DNA of 64,000 nucleotides from NCBI RefSeq assembly GCF_028198165.1, contig NZ_CP116339.1, forward strand, positions 3,107,001 to 3,171,000, given 5' to 3'. Below are positions 8,747 through 17,360 of this stretch, one piece after another. Below the pieces are notes generated by a model, which was not told where the DNA came from, did not search any database, and saw only the letters and a program-made list of their open reading frames with translations. How positions within the stretch are numbered: position 1 is the stretch's first letter; each line of letters opens with the position of its first letter. Origin of the DNA: Pseudoxanthomonas sp. JBR18 (GTDB lineage: Bacteria; Pseudomonadota; Gammaproteobacteria; Xanthomonadales; Xanthomonadaceae). Made by a program: the position numbers and the translations under genes.

Positions 8747-10720
8747 ATGAGCCAAGCCGCGCCACCGCGCCAGCTCACCTTTCGTGCCGTCGTCCTGGCG
8801 GTCGTCCTGGCCGTGGTGCTGTCAGCGGCCAATGCCTACCTGGGCCTGTTTGCCGGGTTGACCATCGCCACGGCCATCCCGGCGGCGGTCGTGTCGATGG
8901 GCGTGCTGCGCCTGTTGGGCGGCGGCACCATTCTGGAAAACAACATCGTCCAGACCGGGGCTTCGGCGGGTTCGTCGATTGCCGCGGGGGTGATCTTCAC
9001 CATCCCGGCGCTGGTGATCATGGGCTACTGGCCGGACTTCAAATACTGGTGGGTGCTGGGCATCGCCGGCCTGGGCGGCTTGCTGGGCGTGCTGTTCTCG
9101 GTACCGCTGCGGCGCTCGATGATCGTCGAAGAACCGCTGCCGTTCCCCGAAGGCAAGGCCGCCGCCGAGGTGCTCAAGGCCGGTGAAAACCCGGGGCCGG
9201 GGCTGAAGATCCTGGCCCTGTCCGGCGCGATCGGGGCCCTGGTCAAGCTGGCCGCCGCCAGCGGCCTGCGCGTCATCCCCGATACCTGGCTGCAGTCGGC
9301 CTATGTGGGCAGTTCGAAGCTGACCGCCTTCATCGGCACCAACCTGTCGCCGGCCCTGCTGGGCGTGGGCTATATCGTCGGGCTCAACGTCGGCATCGTG
9401 GTGGTGTCCGGGTCCATCCTGTCCTGGCACATCGCCATCCCGCTGTACCAGGCGTTCTTCGGCGGCAGTGATCCGGCGCTGGTACAGTCCATCGCAGGCG
9501 CTGGCTCGGCAGATGCCGCATACGCCATCTGGAGCGCCAAGATCCGCTACCTCGGCGTGGGTGCGATGCTGATCGGCGGCATCTGGACGCTGTTCTCGCT
9601 GCGCAAGTCGCTGCTGGGTGGCATCAAGAGCGGCTTTGCCGCTGCGCGCAGCAGCGCAGGCAGCGCCGCCCTTGCCGAGACCGAGCGCGACCTGCCGATG
9701 AAGTGGATGCTGGTGGCCACCGTGGTGTTCACCCTGCCGCTGCTGGGCCTGTACCAGGCCATCGTCGGCCAGTGGCACGTGTCGATTCCGATGGCGATCA
9801 TCATGGTCGTGGCCGGCTTCCTGTTCGTGTCGGTGTCCGGTTACCTGGCTGGTCTGATCGGCTCGTCCAACAACCCGGTCTCGGGCATCACCATCTCCAC
9901 CATCCTGTTCGCCTCGGTCGTGCTGGCGCTATTGATGGGCAAGAGCGGGCTGACCCCGGTGGGCAGCGGCGGCGCGCCGCTCGGCGCGGTGGCCGCGATC
10001 ATGATCGGCGCGGTGGTGTGCTGCGCAGCGGCGGTGGGCGGTGACAACCTGCAGGATCTCAAGGCGGGCTATCTGGTCGGCGCCACGCCGTGGAAGCAGC
10101 AGCTGATGCTGGGCATCGGTGCGTTCTCGTGCGCGCTGATCATGGCGCCCGTGCTGAGCCTGCTTTCGCAGGCCTACGGCATTGGCGCGCCGACGCCGGA
10201 GCATCCCAACGCGCTGGCAGCGCCGCAGGCCAACCTGATGGCCTCGGTCGCGCGTGGGCTGTTCGGCGGCCAGCTGCCGTGGACGATGATCGCGCTGGGT
10301 GCGGTGGTTGGCGCGATCGTCATCGCCATCGATGAGTGGCTCAAGAAAACCGGCAAGCGCTTCCGCGTCCCGGTGCTGGCCGCCGCCATCGGCATCTACC
10401 TGCCGCTGGAACTGATGGTGCCGATCTTCCTGGGTGGACTGATCGCGCATCTGGTCGAGCGCTTCCACAAGGTGCGTGCCGACGACGAAGAGGCGCGCGA
10501 TCGCGTGCATCGCCCGGGCGTGCTGTTCGCCGCCGGCCTGATCACCGGCGAGGCGCTGATGGGTATCGCCATCGCCGTGCCGATCGTGGTCTCGGCGCGT
10601 GCGGACGTGCTGGCGTTGCCCGAGCTGTTCCAGCTCAATCAATGGGTCGGCCTGGCCGTCCTGTTCCTGGTCGGCTGGCTGCTGTATCGCACCGGCAAGA
10701 AGGGCGAGCAGGCGGCGTAG
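8747..10720 (+). CDS. OPT-family oligopeptide transporter
   Basis: 657-residue polytopic membrane protein with about 14-16 hydrophobic segments. It begins LTFRAVVLAVVLAVVLSAANAYLGLFAGLT and carries the NIVQTGASAGSSIAAG and SGYLAGLIGSSNNPVSG segments characteristic of the bacterial OPT branch. These proteins take up small peptides or metal chelates; the substrate is unknown here. The ATG at 8747 is preceded by AGGGGTG. The gene appears monocistronic; the next gene starts 69 bases later. Confidence 0.9.
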   Translation: MSQAAPPRQLTFRAVVLAVVLAVVLSAANAYLGLFAGLTIATAIPAAVVSMGVLRLLGGGTILENNIVQTGASAGSSIAAGVIFTIPALVIMGYWPDFKYWWVLGIAGLGGLLGVLFSVPLRRSMIVEEPLPFPEGKAAAEVLKAGENPGPGLKILALSGAIGALVKLAAASGLRVIPDTWLQSAYVGSSKLTAFIGTNLSPALLGVGYIVGLNVGIVVVSGSILSWHIAIPLYQAFFGGSDPALVQSIAGAGSADAAYAIWSAKIRYLGVGAMLIGGIWTLFSLRKSLLGGIKSGFAAARSSAGSAALAETERDLPMKWMLVATVVFTLPLLGLYQAIVGQWHVSIPMAIIMVVAGFLFVSVSGYLAGLIGSSNNPVSGITISTILFASVVLALLMGKSGLTPVGSGGAPLGAVAAIMIGAVVCCAAAVGGDNLQDLKAGYLVGATPWKQQLMLGIGAFSCALIMAPVLSLLSQAYGIGAPTPEHPNALAAPQANLMASVARGLFGGQLPWTMIALGAVVGAIVIAIDEWLKKTGKRFRVPVLAAAIGIYLPLELMVPIFLGGLIAHLVERFHKVRADDEEARDRVHRPGVLFAAGLITGEALMGIAIAVPIVVSARADVLALPELFQLNQWVGLAVLFLVGWLLYRTGKKGEQAA

Positions 10721-10789
10721 TGTGACGGACCAGTCCCGCCCCGATGTGGCCCTGTTCCGCTTGTAGCGAGGTCCTAGCCCAGCCTCGCA

Positions 10790-11359
10790 ATGCCTCCGTT
10801 CGCCAAACGCATGAACCCCACGTCCACGTCTACGGTCACCCGCAGGATCGTGCTTGTCTCGGGCGCCCCGGGGTCCGGCAAGACCACTCTGGCGGTTCCG
10901 CTCGCGCAGCGTCTGGGACTGCCGTTGTTCTCCAAGGACTTCATCAAGGAGACACTCACAGATGCCTTGGGCGCCGACGACGGGGACCTGCAGGCGTCGC
11001 GCAAACTGGGCGGTGCGTCCATGGAGCTGTTGTGGATGCTCGCCCAGTGCGCGCCAGCGGCGGTGCTGGAGGCCAATTTCCGGCCGCACAGCGAGTATGA
11101 GCGCGACCGGATCGCTGCGTTGGACGCTCGGGTCGTCGAGGTCCATTGCGACTGTGGGCTGGCCGAGGCCGCCAGGCGATTTGGCGAACGAGCGGCCAGC
11201 ATCGGCCATCATGCCGCGCATCCGCTGCGAACACTCGACGCCCAGGCTCTGGCCGAATACGACCGCCCGCTGGGGATCGGGCAATTGATCCATGTCGACA
11301 CGAGGTCTCCTGTCGACCTGACCGTGCTTGTCCAACGGATCCTGCTGGGCTGGACATGA
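10790..11359 (+). CDS. Small P-loop kinase (AAA_33 / zeta-like fold)
   Basis: 189 residues with a Walker A motif GAPGSGKT at residues 25-32, followed by a short nucleotide-kinase fold (FSKDFIKETLTDALG, LEANFRPHSEYER). It belongs to the broad group of predicted kinases that includes zeta toxins and chloramphenicol phosphotransferase-like proteins. An alternative ATG lies at 10811 (MNPTST). No small antitoxin-like gene is adjacent, so I do not call it a toxin. Its substrate is unknown. Confidence 0.7.
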   Translation: MPPFAKRMNPTSTSTVTRRIVLVSGAPGSGKTTLAVPLAQRLGLPLFSKDFIKETLTDALGADDGDLQASRKLGGASMELLWMLAQCAPAAVLEANFRPHSEYERDRIAALDARVVEVHCDCGLAEAARRFGERAASIGHHAAHPLRTLDAQALAEYDRPLGIGQLIHVDTRSPVDLTVLVQRILLGWT

Positions 11360-11444
11360 CGCACCGATGGCCGCGCCCGCTTTGCCTGGACCGGTCATGG
11401 CGGCCTACCATCGGTCACTTTTCGCAGTTTCCGGAGTTCGCGCC

Positions 11445-13532
11445 ATGACGCTACGTCCCGCTTTATTGTCCCTCGCCTTGATCGCCGCGCTGCCGGCCGC
11501 TGCCGCCGAACGTGGTTTCGACGTGCACGACATGGTCAAGCTGGACCGCGTCTCCTCGCCGGTGCTCTCGCCCGATGGGGGACGCGTGGTGTTCGCCAAG
11601 CGGGTGATGAATCAGGAGGTGACCAAGGCCAGCACCGCGCTGTATCTGCGCGACCTGCGCACGCGTGATCTGGCACCGCCCAAGCAGATCACCCCGCAAG
11701 GCTGGAACGTGAATTCGCCAGCGTTCTCGCCCGATGGCCAGACGCTGTATTTCCTCTCGTCCAAGTCCGGCAGCCAGCAGCTCTACGCGATGCCGGCCAC
11801 CGGCGGTGCACCACGCCAGGTGACCGATTTCGCGGTGGACGTGGACGGCTACAAGCTCTCTCCGCAGGGCGACCGCGTCGTCTTCAGCGCCGGCGTGTTT
11901 CAGGACTGCGGCTCGGACCTGGGCTGCACCAAGCAGAAGCTGGAGGACGCCAAGCAGTCCAAGACCACGGGGAAGGTCTTCGACCACCTGTTCGTGCGTC
12001 ACTGGGACACCTGGAACGATGGCCGCCGCAACACGTTGTTCGTTGCGCCGCTGCCGGCGGCCGATGCCAAGCCGGTGGTGGGCGCCTCGGCCATCAGCGC
12101 CACGCTGGACGGTGACGCGCCGTCCAAGCCGTTCGGCGGCATGGATGATGTCGCCTGGTCGCCGGACGGCAAGTCGGTGGTGGCCAGCATCCGCGTGGCC
12201 GGGCGCGAGGAACCGTGGTCGACCAACTTCGACCTGTACCAGCTCGACGCCAGCGGCCGTGCGGCGCCCAAGGACCTGACCGTGGCCAACAAGGCCTGGG
12301 ATGCAGGCCCGGTGTTCAGCGCCGACGGCAAGACGCTGTACTACCGCGCGATGAAGCGCCCTGGCTTCGAGGCCGATCGCTTTGGCCTGATGGCCATGAA
12401 CCTGGCTACCGGCAAGACGCGCGAGATCGCGCCGAAATGGGACCGCTCGGCCGATGGCCTGCAGGTCTCGGCCGACGGCAAGACGCTCTACGTGCCCGCG
12501 CAGGAACTGGGCCAGCATCCGTTGTTCGAAGTGGACATCGCCACCGGCGGGGTGTCGCAGATGGTCGGCGGCAACACCGTTGCCGAGTTCGATATCCAGG
12601 GCGGCACGCTGGCGGTGATGACCAACTCGCTGCAGACCGGCAACCAGCTGTTCACCGCGCCGTTGGCGAAGGAGAACAACAGCCCGGGCGTCAGCGCGAT
12701 GCGTGCGATCACCCAGAGTGCGGGTGAAATGCTGCCCGAGGTGAAGTTCGGCGAGGCCGAGCAGTTCACCTTCAAGGGCTGGAACAACGAGACCGTCCAC
12801 GGCTACGTGGTCAAGCCGTGGAACTACCAGGAGGGCAAGACCTATCCGGTGGCCTTCCTCATCCACGGTGGCCCGCAGGGCAGCTTCGGCAACAGCTGGA
12901 GCTACCGCTGGAATCCGCAGACCTACGCCGGCCAGGGCTACGCGGTGGTGATGATCGACTTCCACGGGTCCACCGGCTACGGCCAGGCCTTCACCGACGC
13001 GATCAGCCAGCATTGGGGCGACCGCCCGCTGGAGGATCTGCAGAAGGGTTGGGCGGCCGCGCAGCAGCAATACGCCTTCCTCAACGGCGACAAGGCCTGC
13101 GCGCTGGGCGCCAGTTACGGCGGCTATATGACCTACTGGATCGCCGGCAACTGGAGCCAGCCGTGGAAGTGCCTGGTGGACCATGACGGCGTGTTCGACA
13201 ACCGCATGATGGGCTATGCCACCGAGGAGCTGTGGTTCTCCGAGTGGGAGAACGGCGGCACACCGTGGGAAAACCCGGAAGGTTACGAGAAGTTCAACCC
13301 GATCAACTTCGTCAAGAACTGGCGCGTGCCGATCCTGGTGATCCACGGTCAGCAGGATTTCCGCATCCCGGTCGAGCAAGGCCTGGCGGCGTTCACCGCG
13401 GCCCAGCGCAAGGGCATCGAGTCCAAGTTCCTGTACTTCCCCGATGAGAACCACTGGGTGCTCAACCCGCAGAACTCGATCCTGTGGCACGACACGGTCA
13501 ATGCCTGGCTGAAGGAGCACATCGGCCAGTAG
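11445..13532 (+). CDS. Exported S9-family peptidase (prolyl oligopeptidase type)
   Basis: 695 residues from the ATG at 11445, with a signal peptide (MTLRPALLSLALIAALPAAAA). Residues about 30-430 contain WD40-like beta-propeller repeats (several SPDG and SADGK turns), followed by the alpha/beta-hydrolase domain. The triad is Ser557 in GASYGGY, Asp638 in GQQDFRIP and His670 in DENHWV. Similar secreted DPP/acyl-peptidase-like S9 enzymes are abundant in Xanthomonadaceae and cleave short peptides in the periplasm. Convergent with the symporter gene on the other side of a 390-base gap. Confidence 0.93.
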   Translation: MTLRPALLSLALIAALPAAAAERGFDVHDMVKLDRVSSPVLSPDGGRVVFAKRVMNQEVTKASTALYLRDLRTRDLAPPKQITPQGWNVNSPAFSPDGQTLYFLSSKSGSQQLYAMPATGGAPRQVTDFAVDVDGYKLSPQGDRVVFSAGVFQDCGSDLGCTKQKLEDAKQSKTTGKVFDHLFVRHWDTWNDGRRNTLFVAPLPAADAKPVVGASAISATLDGDAPSKPFGGMDDVAWSPDGKSVVASIRVAGREEPWSTNFDLYQLDASGRAAPKDLTVANKAWDAGPVFSADGKTLYYRAMKRPGFEADRFGLMAMNLATGKTREIAPKWDRSADGLQVSADGKTLYVPAQELGQHPLFEVDIATGGVSQMVGGNTVAEFDIQGGTLAVMTNSLQTGNQLFTAPLAKENNSPGVSAMRAITQSAGEMLPEVKFGEAEQFTFKGWNNETVHGYVVKPWNYQEGKTYPVAFLIHGGPQGSFGNSWSYRWNPQTYAGQGYAVVMIDFHGSTGYGQAFTDAISQHWGDRPLEDLQKGWAAAQQQYAFLNGDKACALGASYGGYMTYWIAGNWSQPWKCLVDHDGVFDNRMMGYATEELWFSEWENGGTPWENPEGYEKFNPINFVKNWRVPILVIHGQQDFRIPVEQGLAAFTAAQRKGIESKFLYFPDENHWVLNPQNSILWHDTVNAWLKEHIGQ

Positions 13533-13919
13533 CACTGCGCGTCTTCCATCACCCAGCGGCGCGGCCGGGCACACCCTGTGTCCGGCCGCGTCGTTTCAGG
13601 CATACGCAGAGCGCGGCACTTGCCGATGTCGATTCGGTGCTCGCGATGCGGTCGCCATCGAGTCCTCCCGCAGCGTCGTTCTTGGAAGGGGACGTCCGTC
13701 ATCGCTCTGAAGGCCACTGAGGCGCGATGCGCAAGCTGGCGTCGGATCGGAAGTGAGAGAGGCGGCCTGACGCGTGCCGCCTCTGCCTCGCGGCGCAGAC
13801 CGATGAGGCTTCCCGTCGGGTTGCGCCGACGCGTTCGATGTTTCGCAAAAGCGAAGGGCGAGGTCTGCACCTCGCCCTTCGTCGTTTTCGCATGGCGGCT
13901 TAGGACCGCGGCTGACTCG
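13533..13919. other. Non-coding gap between convergent genes, with hairpins
   Basis: No supported gene. Besides the terminator at 13852-13881 it holds an imperfect GC hairpin right after the peptidase gene (13559-13592, arms CGCGGCCGGG and TCCGGCCGCG, without a T run) and a 9 bp stem AGAGGCGGC/GCCGCCTCT at 13758-13784. A long plus-strand frame through this region continues antisense to the symporter gene and looks like a GC-rich artefact. Confidence 0.5.
13852..13881 (-). terminator. Terminator between convergent peptidase and symporter genes
   Basis: Perfect 13 bp stem CGAAGGGCGAGGT (13852-13864) / ACCTCGCCCTTCG (13869-13881), tetraloop CTGC. On the minus strand it is followed by CTTTTGC, on the plus strand by TCGTTTTC, so it can serve both genes. 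Confidence 0.8.
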
Positions 13920-15425
13920 TCAGTCCATCTTGGCCAGCGGCTGCGGCTTGCTGACCATGTTGTGGATGGCCTGCACGACCACCGTGACCACGATGTTGAT
14001 CACCAGCGCCAGCAGCCCGGTGTAGACCGTGTAGCCGGTATCGCCAAAGATCAGGGTGTGCACGGGTTTGACGCCGTCGGCGATGGCCAGGTACGAGCCC
14101 ACGCCCAGGCCGACGACAAGGCCGGTCAGCAGCGCCGGTGCCCGGAACCAGCGCCACCACAGGCCGAAGGCCATGGAGGGCAGGGTCTGCACGATCCACA
14201 CGCCGCCCAGCAGCTGCAGGTCCAGCGCGAACTTGGTCGGCAGGAACAGGATCACCACCAGCGCGCCCACCTTGACCAGCAGCGAGACGATCTTGGCGAC
14301 CTTGGCCTCGCCGGCAGGCGTGACCTGCGGATTGACATAAGCCTTCCAGAAGTTGCGGGTGAACAGGTTGGAAGCGCCGATGGACATCACCGCGGCCGGA
14401 ACCAGTGCGCCGATGGCGATGGCGGCGAAGGCGAAGCCCACGAACCACTGCGGGAACAGCGAGTTGAACAGCGCCGGCACCACGTCGTTGTTGCTCTCCA
14501 CCTGCACGTTGGCGGCGTAGGCCATGTAGCCCAGCAGCGCGATCAGGCCCAGCAGCACGGTGTAGGCCGGCAGGAAGATCGCGTTCTTGCGGATCGTGTT
14601 GGCACTCTTGGCCGCGAAGATGCCGGTCAGCGTATGCGGATACATGAAGGCCGCCAGCGCCGATCCCAGGGCCAAGGTGGCGTAGGGCAGGAACTGAGGG
14701 CCCTGCAGGATCAGGCCGCTGGGCGGGGTTGCCGGTTTGGCCGCGTAGGCATCGCGGGCGATGTTGAACACGTTCTCGTAGCCGCCGAGCTTGATCGGTA
14801 CCAGGACGACCGCGACCAGGACCACGATGTAGATCATCAGGTCCTTGACGAAGGCGATCAGTGCCGGCGCGCGCAGGCCGGCCGAGTACGTATACAGCGC
14901 CAGGATGATGAAGGCGGCGGCCAGCGGAAATTCACCGGTCAACCCCAGCGCCTTAATCACCACTTCCATGCCGACCAGCTGCAGGGCGATGTAGGGCATC
15001 GTGGCGACCACGCCGGTCAGGGCGACCATCAGTTCGAGCGGCCGGGACTTGTAGCGGCCCCAGACCACGTCGCCGGCGGTCACATGCCCGTGCTTGTGGG
15101 CTTCCTTCCACAGCTTGGGCATCAAGGTGAAGACGATCGGATAGACCAGGATCGTGTAGGGCAGGGCGAAGAAGCCATAGGCACCGACTGCATACACCAG
15201 GGCCGGCACGGCGATGACGGTGTAGGCGGTATAGAAGTCGCCGCCGACCAGGAACCAGGTGATCCAGGTGCCGAACTTGCGGCCGCCCAGGCCCCATTCG
15301 TCCAGGTGGGCCTCGCCGCTGCCGCGCTGCCAGCGCGAAGCCCAGAACCCCATCACCGTGACCAGCACGAAGAAGAACGCGAAGACGGCCAGTGCCGTCC
15401 AGTGGATAGTAGGCGCCTGCATCAT
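13920..15425 (-). CDS. Sodium:solute symporter (SSS family, monocarboxylate type)
   Basis: 501 residues with about 13 membrane helices and the SSS-family core (GGRKFGTWITWFLVGGDFYTAYTVIAVPALVYAVGA at its N-terminal third, written in the protein as two helices; LYTYSAGLRAPALIAFVKD). The ATG at 15425 overlaps the stop of the upstream DUF3311 gene as ATGA, which points to translational coupling. DUF3311 plus SSS pairs are the arrangement seen for MctP-type carriers of lactate, pyruvate and some amino acids. The exact substrate is an inference. Confidence 0.9.
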   Translation of the reverse strand: MMQAPTIHWTALAVFAFFFVLVTVMGFWASRWQRGSGEAHLDEWGLGGRKFGTWITWFLVGGDFYTAYTVIAVPALVYAVGAYGFFALPYTILVYPIVFTLMPKLWKEAHKHGHVTAGDVVWGRYKSRPLELMVALTGVVATMPYIALQLVGMEVVIKALGLTGEFPLAAAFIILALYTYSAGLRAPALIAFVKDLMIYIVVLVAVVLVPIKLGGYENVFNIARDAYAAKPATPPSGLILQGPQFLPYATLALGSALAAFMYPHTLTGIFAAKSANTIRKNAIFLPAYTVLLGLIALLGYMAYAANVQVESNNDVVPALFNSLFPQWFVGFAFAAIAIGALVPAAVMSIGASNLFTRNFWKAYVNPQVTPAGEAKVAKIVSLLVKVGALVVILFLPTKFALDLQLLGGVWIVQTLPSMAFGLWWRWFRAPALLTGLVVGLGVGSYLAIADGVKPVHTLIFGDTGYTVYTGLLALVINIVVTVVVQAIHNMVSKPQPLAKMD

Positions 15426-15604
15426 TCTTCCCCGTGGGTCTTGTATTCGTGGCGATAGACCAGCCAGGTGATCAGCGAGGTCACCGGGATCCAAAGGAAC
15501 TGGTACCAGTAGAAGAACGGCAGGTCGAAAAGGACCGGGAGCTCCTTGTTGTAGAAGGGCACCCACAGCAGGCCAAAGAACGGCAGCAGGAGAAGGTATT
15601 TCAT
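15422..15604 (-). CDS. DUF3311 small membrane protein, partner of the symporter
   Basis: 60 residues from the ATG at 15604 (MKYLLLLPFFGLLWVPFYN). Two hydrophobic helices are separated by a short charged turn, with the pattern PFFYWYQFLWIPVTSLITWLVYR typical of DUF3311. Its stop overlaps the symporter start by four bases. Proteins of this family occur almost only next to SSS transporters and are thought to be small accessory subunits, similar in size and setting to YhdT of the YhdT-PanF pair. Confidence 0.85.
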   Translation of the reverse strand: MKYLLLLPFFGLLWVPFYNKELPVLFDLPFFYWYQFLWIPVTSLITWLVYRHEYKTHGEE

Positions 15605-15831
15605 CGCGAGGGGATCCTCGAACTCGGATGGAGGGCCATGGCCGGTGGCGCAGCCGTGCCGGTCATGCGGAACGCGGAGAGCGGCCGCATCGTGGTGTCG
15701 CAGGTGCGACGAGGATGCGGGCTTTCCCCTTGTGGAAAGGGTCACCCTGCAGTGCACAAGCGTCAATGCATGTGCGCCCGATCACACCACCTACTTTGGT
15801 AGTAAGGCGCAGCCCGCGTCACGCAAACAGC

Positions 15832-16872
15832 TCAGAGCCAGCGCGCGCGCTTGAACAACACGTAGAGCACCACGCACACCACGGCCATGGCGCCGATCAG
15901 TCCGGGATAGCCGAAGCGCGCATGCAGCTCGGGCATGTTCTGAAAGTTCATGCCATACCAACTGGTCATCAGGGTGGGCGCGGCCAGCAGTGCGGCCCAG
16001 GCACCCAGGCGCTTGACCGTTTCGCCCTGGCCCAGCGTGACCAGCGAGAGGTTGACGCTGAGCGCGGTGCCCAGCATCTCGCGCAAGGTGTCGATGCCGT
16101 CGTTGACGCGCAGCGCGTGGTCGTGGACGTCACGCAGGTACAGGCGGATCTCCTCTGGCACCAGCGCGCTCTGGGTGCGCATCAGGTGGGCCAGCACGTC
16201 CTGCAGCGGGCCCACCGCCACGCGCATCAGGGTCAGCTCGCGCTTGAGGTCGTAGAGGCGCCGCACGACCGCGCCCTTGTAGGTCTCCGAGAAGATGTCG
16301 CGCTCCAGCGAAAACAGGGCGTCGCGCGCCTGTTCGATGATCGGCATGTAGTTGTCCACGATGAAGTCCAGCACCGTGTACAGGCAGTAGGCCGGGCCCA
16401 TGGCCAGCAGTTCGGGCTCGCGCTCGATGCGCAGGCGGGCCGGGGTGTAGGACAGCGAGGCGCCGTGGCGCACGGTAATGAGGTAGCGCGGCCCGAGGAA
16501 GGCCTGGGTCTCGCCGTAGCGGATCTTCTCCTCGATGACCTGCACGGTGTGCATGGCCAGAAACAGCGAGTTGCCGTAGGCCTCCAGCTTGGGCCGCTGG
16601 TGCGCCTTGCCGGCGTCCTCGATGGCCAGGTCATGCAGGCCGAATTCCTCCTGCAGCTTGAGCAGCACCTCTTCTTGCGGCTCGTACAGGCCCACCCAGA
16701 CGAACGAGCCGTCGTCATTGGCCAGCACTTCACTGATCTGGTCCAGCGTCAGGTTGCTGCGCTTGCCGTCGCAGTCATAGGACGCGCAGGTGATGACGCA
16801 GGCCGGATTGCCTGGCGTGTTGGGTGCGGGCTGGGGCAGGGAGGGCGAGGACGACGTGGGCAGCACACTCAT
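15832..16872 (-). CDS. corA: CorA-family divalent metal ion channel
   Basis: 346 residues: a large cytoplasmic funnel domain followed by two C-terminal membrane helices with the family signature YGMNFQNMPE at the pore entrance and the basic tail FKRARWL. CorA channels conduct Mg2+, Co2+ or Ni2+, or export Zn2+ in the ZntB branch; the sequence after GMN (FQNMPE) fits CorA rather than ZntB, though the split is not firm by eye. The ATG at 16872 is used. Divergent from the padR gene. Confidence 0.9.
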   Translation of the reverse strand: MSVLPTSSSPSLPQPAPNTPGNPACVITCASYDCDGKRSNLTLDQISEVLANDDGSFVWVGLYEPQEEVLLKLQEEFGLHDLAIEDAGKAHQRPKLEAYGNSLFLAMHTVQVIEEKIRYGETQAFLGPRYLITVRHGASLSYTPARLRIEREPELLAMGPAYCLYTVLDFIVDNYMPIIEQARDALFSLERDIFSETYKGAVVRRLYDLKRELTLMRVAVGPLQDVLAHLMRTQSALVPEEIRLYLRDVHDHALRVNDGIDTLREMLGTALSVNLSLVTLGQGETVKRLGAWAALLAAPTLMTSWYGMNFQNMPELHARFGYPGLIGAMAVVCVVLYVLFKRARWL

Positions 16873-16957
16873 GGCGGCAATCCTGCGCTCGGCTGCGTGA
16901 ACACGGCAAGGTCACGAAGGGGGGTGACGACCGGCACATCCGCTATACCGGACTTCG

Positions 16958-16982
16958 CACTAGTATCGTGTTCAACCTAGTG
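16958..16982 (+). promoter_or_regulatory. Inverted repeat over the padR promoter (candidate autoregulatory operator)
   Basis: Arms CACTAG (16958-16963) and CTAGTG (16977-16982) form a perfect inverted repeat with 13 bases between them, ending 12 bases before the padR ATG. The left arm overlaps a possible -10 (TAGTAT, 16961-16966). PadR proteins commonly repress their own operon by binding a palindrome at the promoter. Placement is seen; function is inferred. Confidence 0.5.
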
Positions 16983-16994
16983 CGGGAGCCGGTC

Positions 16995-17360
16995 ATGGGC
17001 GACGCAGACAACCAGCTGCGGAAATTTCAGAAGGAGCTCAGCGCCGGCACGGTCTCGTTGGCCCTGCTGGCCGTGCTGGCCCAGGCCGACGAGCCCTTGT
17101 ATGGCTACCTGATCGCCAAGCGCCTGGAGCAGGTGGGGCAGGGCGTGCTGGCCGGCAAGCAGAGCGCGCTGTATCCGGTCCTGCGCAACCTGGAGGCCGC
17201 CAGCCTGCTGGACAGCCATGTCGAGCCATCGGCCTCCGGGCCCCCGCGCCGCTATTACCGCATCACGCCGCTGGGGCAAGAGGCCCTGGCGCAATGGGCC
17301 GCCGCCTGGCGTGCCACCCGCGATTCCGTCGATTCCGTCCTGAGGGGGACTTCCGCATGA
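16995..17360 (+). CDS. PadR-family transcriptional regulator
   Basis: 121 residues, winged helix-turn-helix of the PadR type: begins LRKFQKELSAGTVSLALLAVL, then LYGYLIAKRLEQ, KQSALYPVLRNLEAASLLDS and the wing PPRRYYRITPLG. The length matches the short PadR-s2 subgroup without an extra ligand domain. It overlaps the next gene by four bases (ATGA), the usual arrangement in which PadR controls a membrane protein encoded with it. The ATG at 16995 starts just after an inverted repeat. Confidence 0.93.
   Translation: MGDADNQLRKFQKELSAGTVSLALLAVLAQADEPLYGYLIAKRLEQVGQGVLAGKQSALYPVLRNLEAASLLDSHVEPSASGPPRRYYRITPLGQEALAQWAAAWRATRDSVDSVLRGTSA

Noticed and set aside
10790..11359. Zeta-type toxin of a toxin-antitoxin pair
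   Set aside because: The Walker A kinase fold fits only broadly, and there is no small antitoxin-like gene on either side.
13578..15458. 626-codon plus-strand frame opposite the sodium symporter
   Set aside because: Low-complexity Gln/Asp/His/Gly composition with no domain; the symporter on the other strand is unambiguous.
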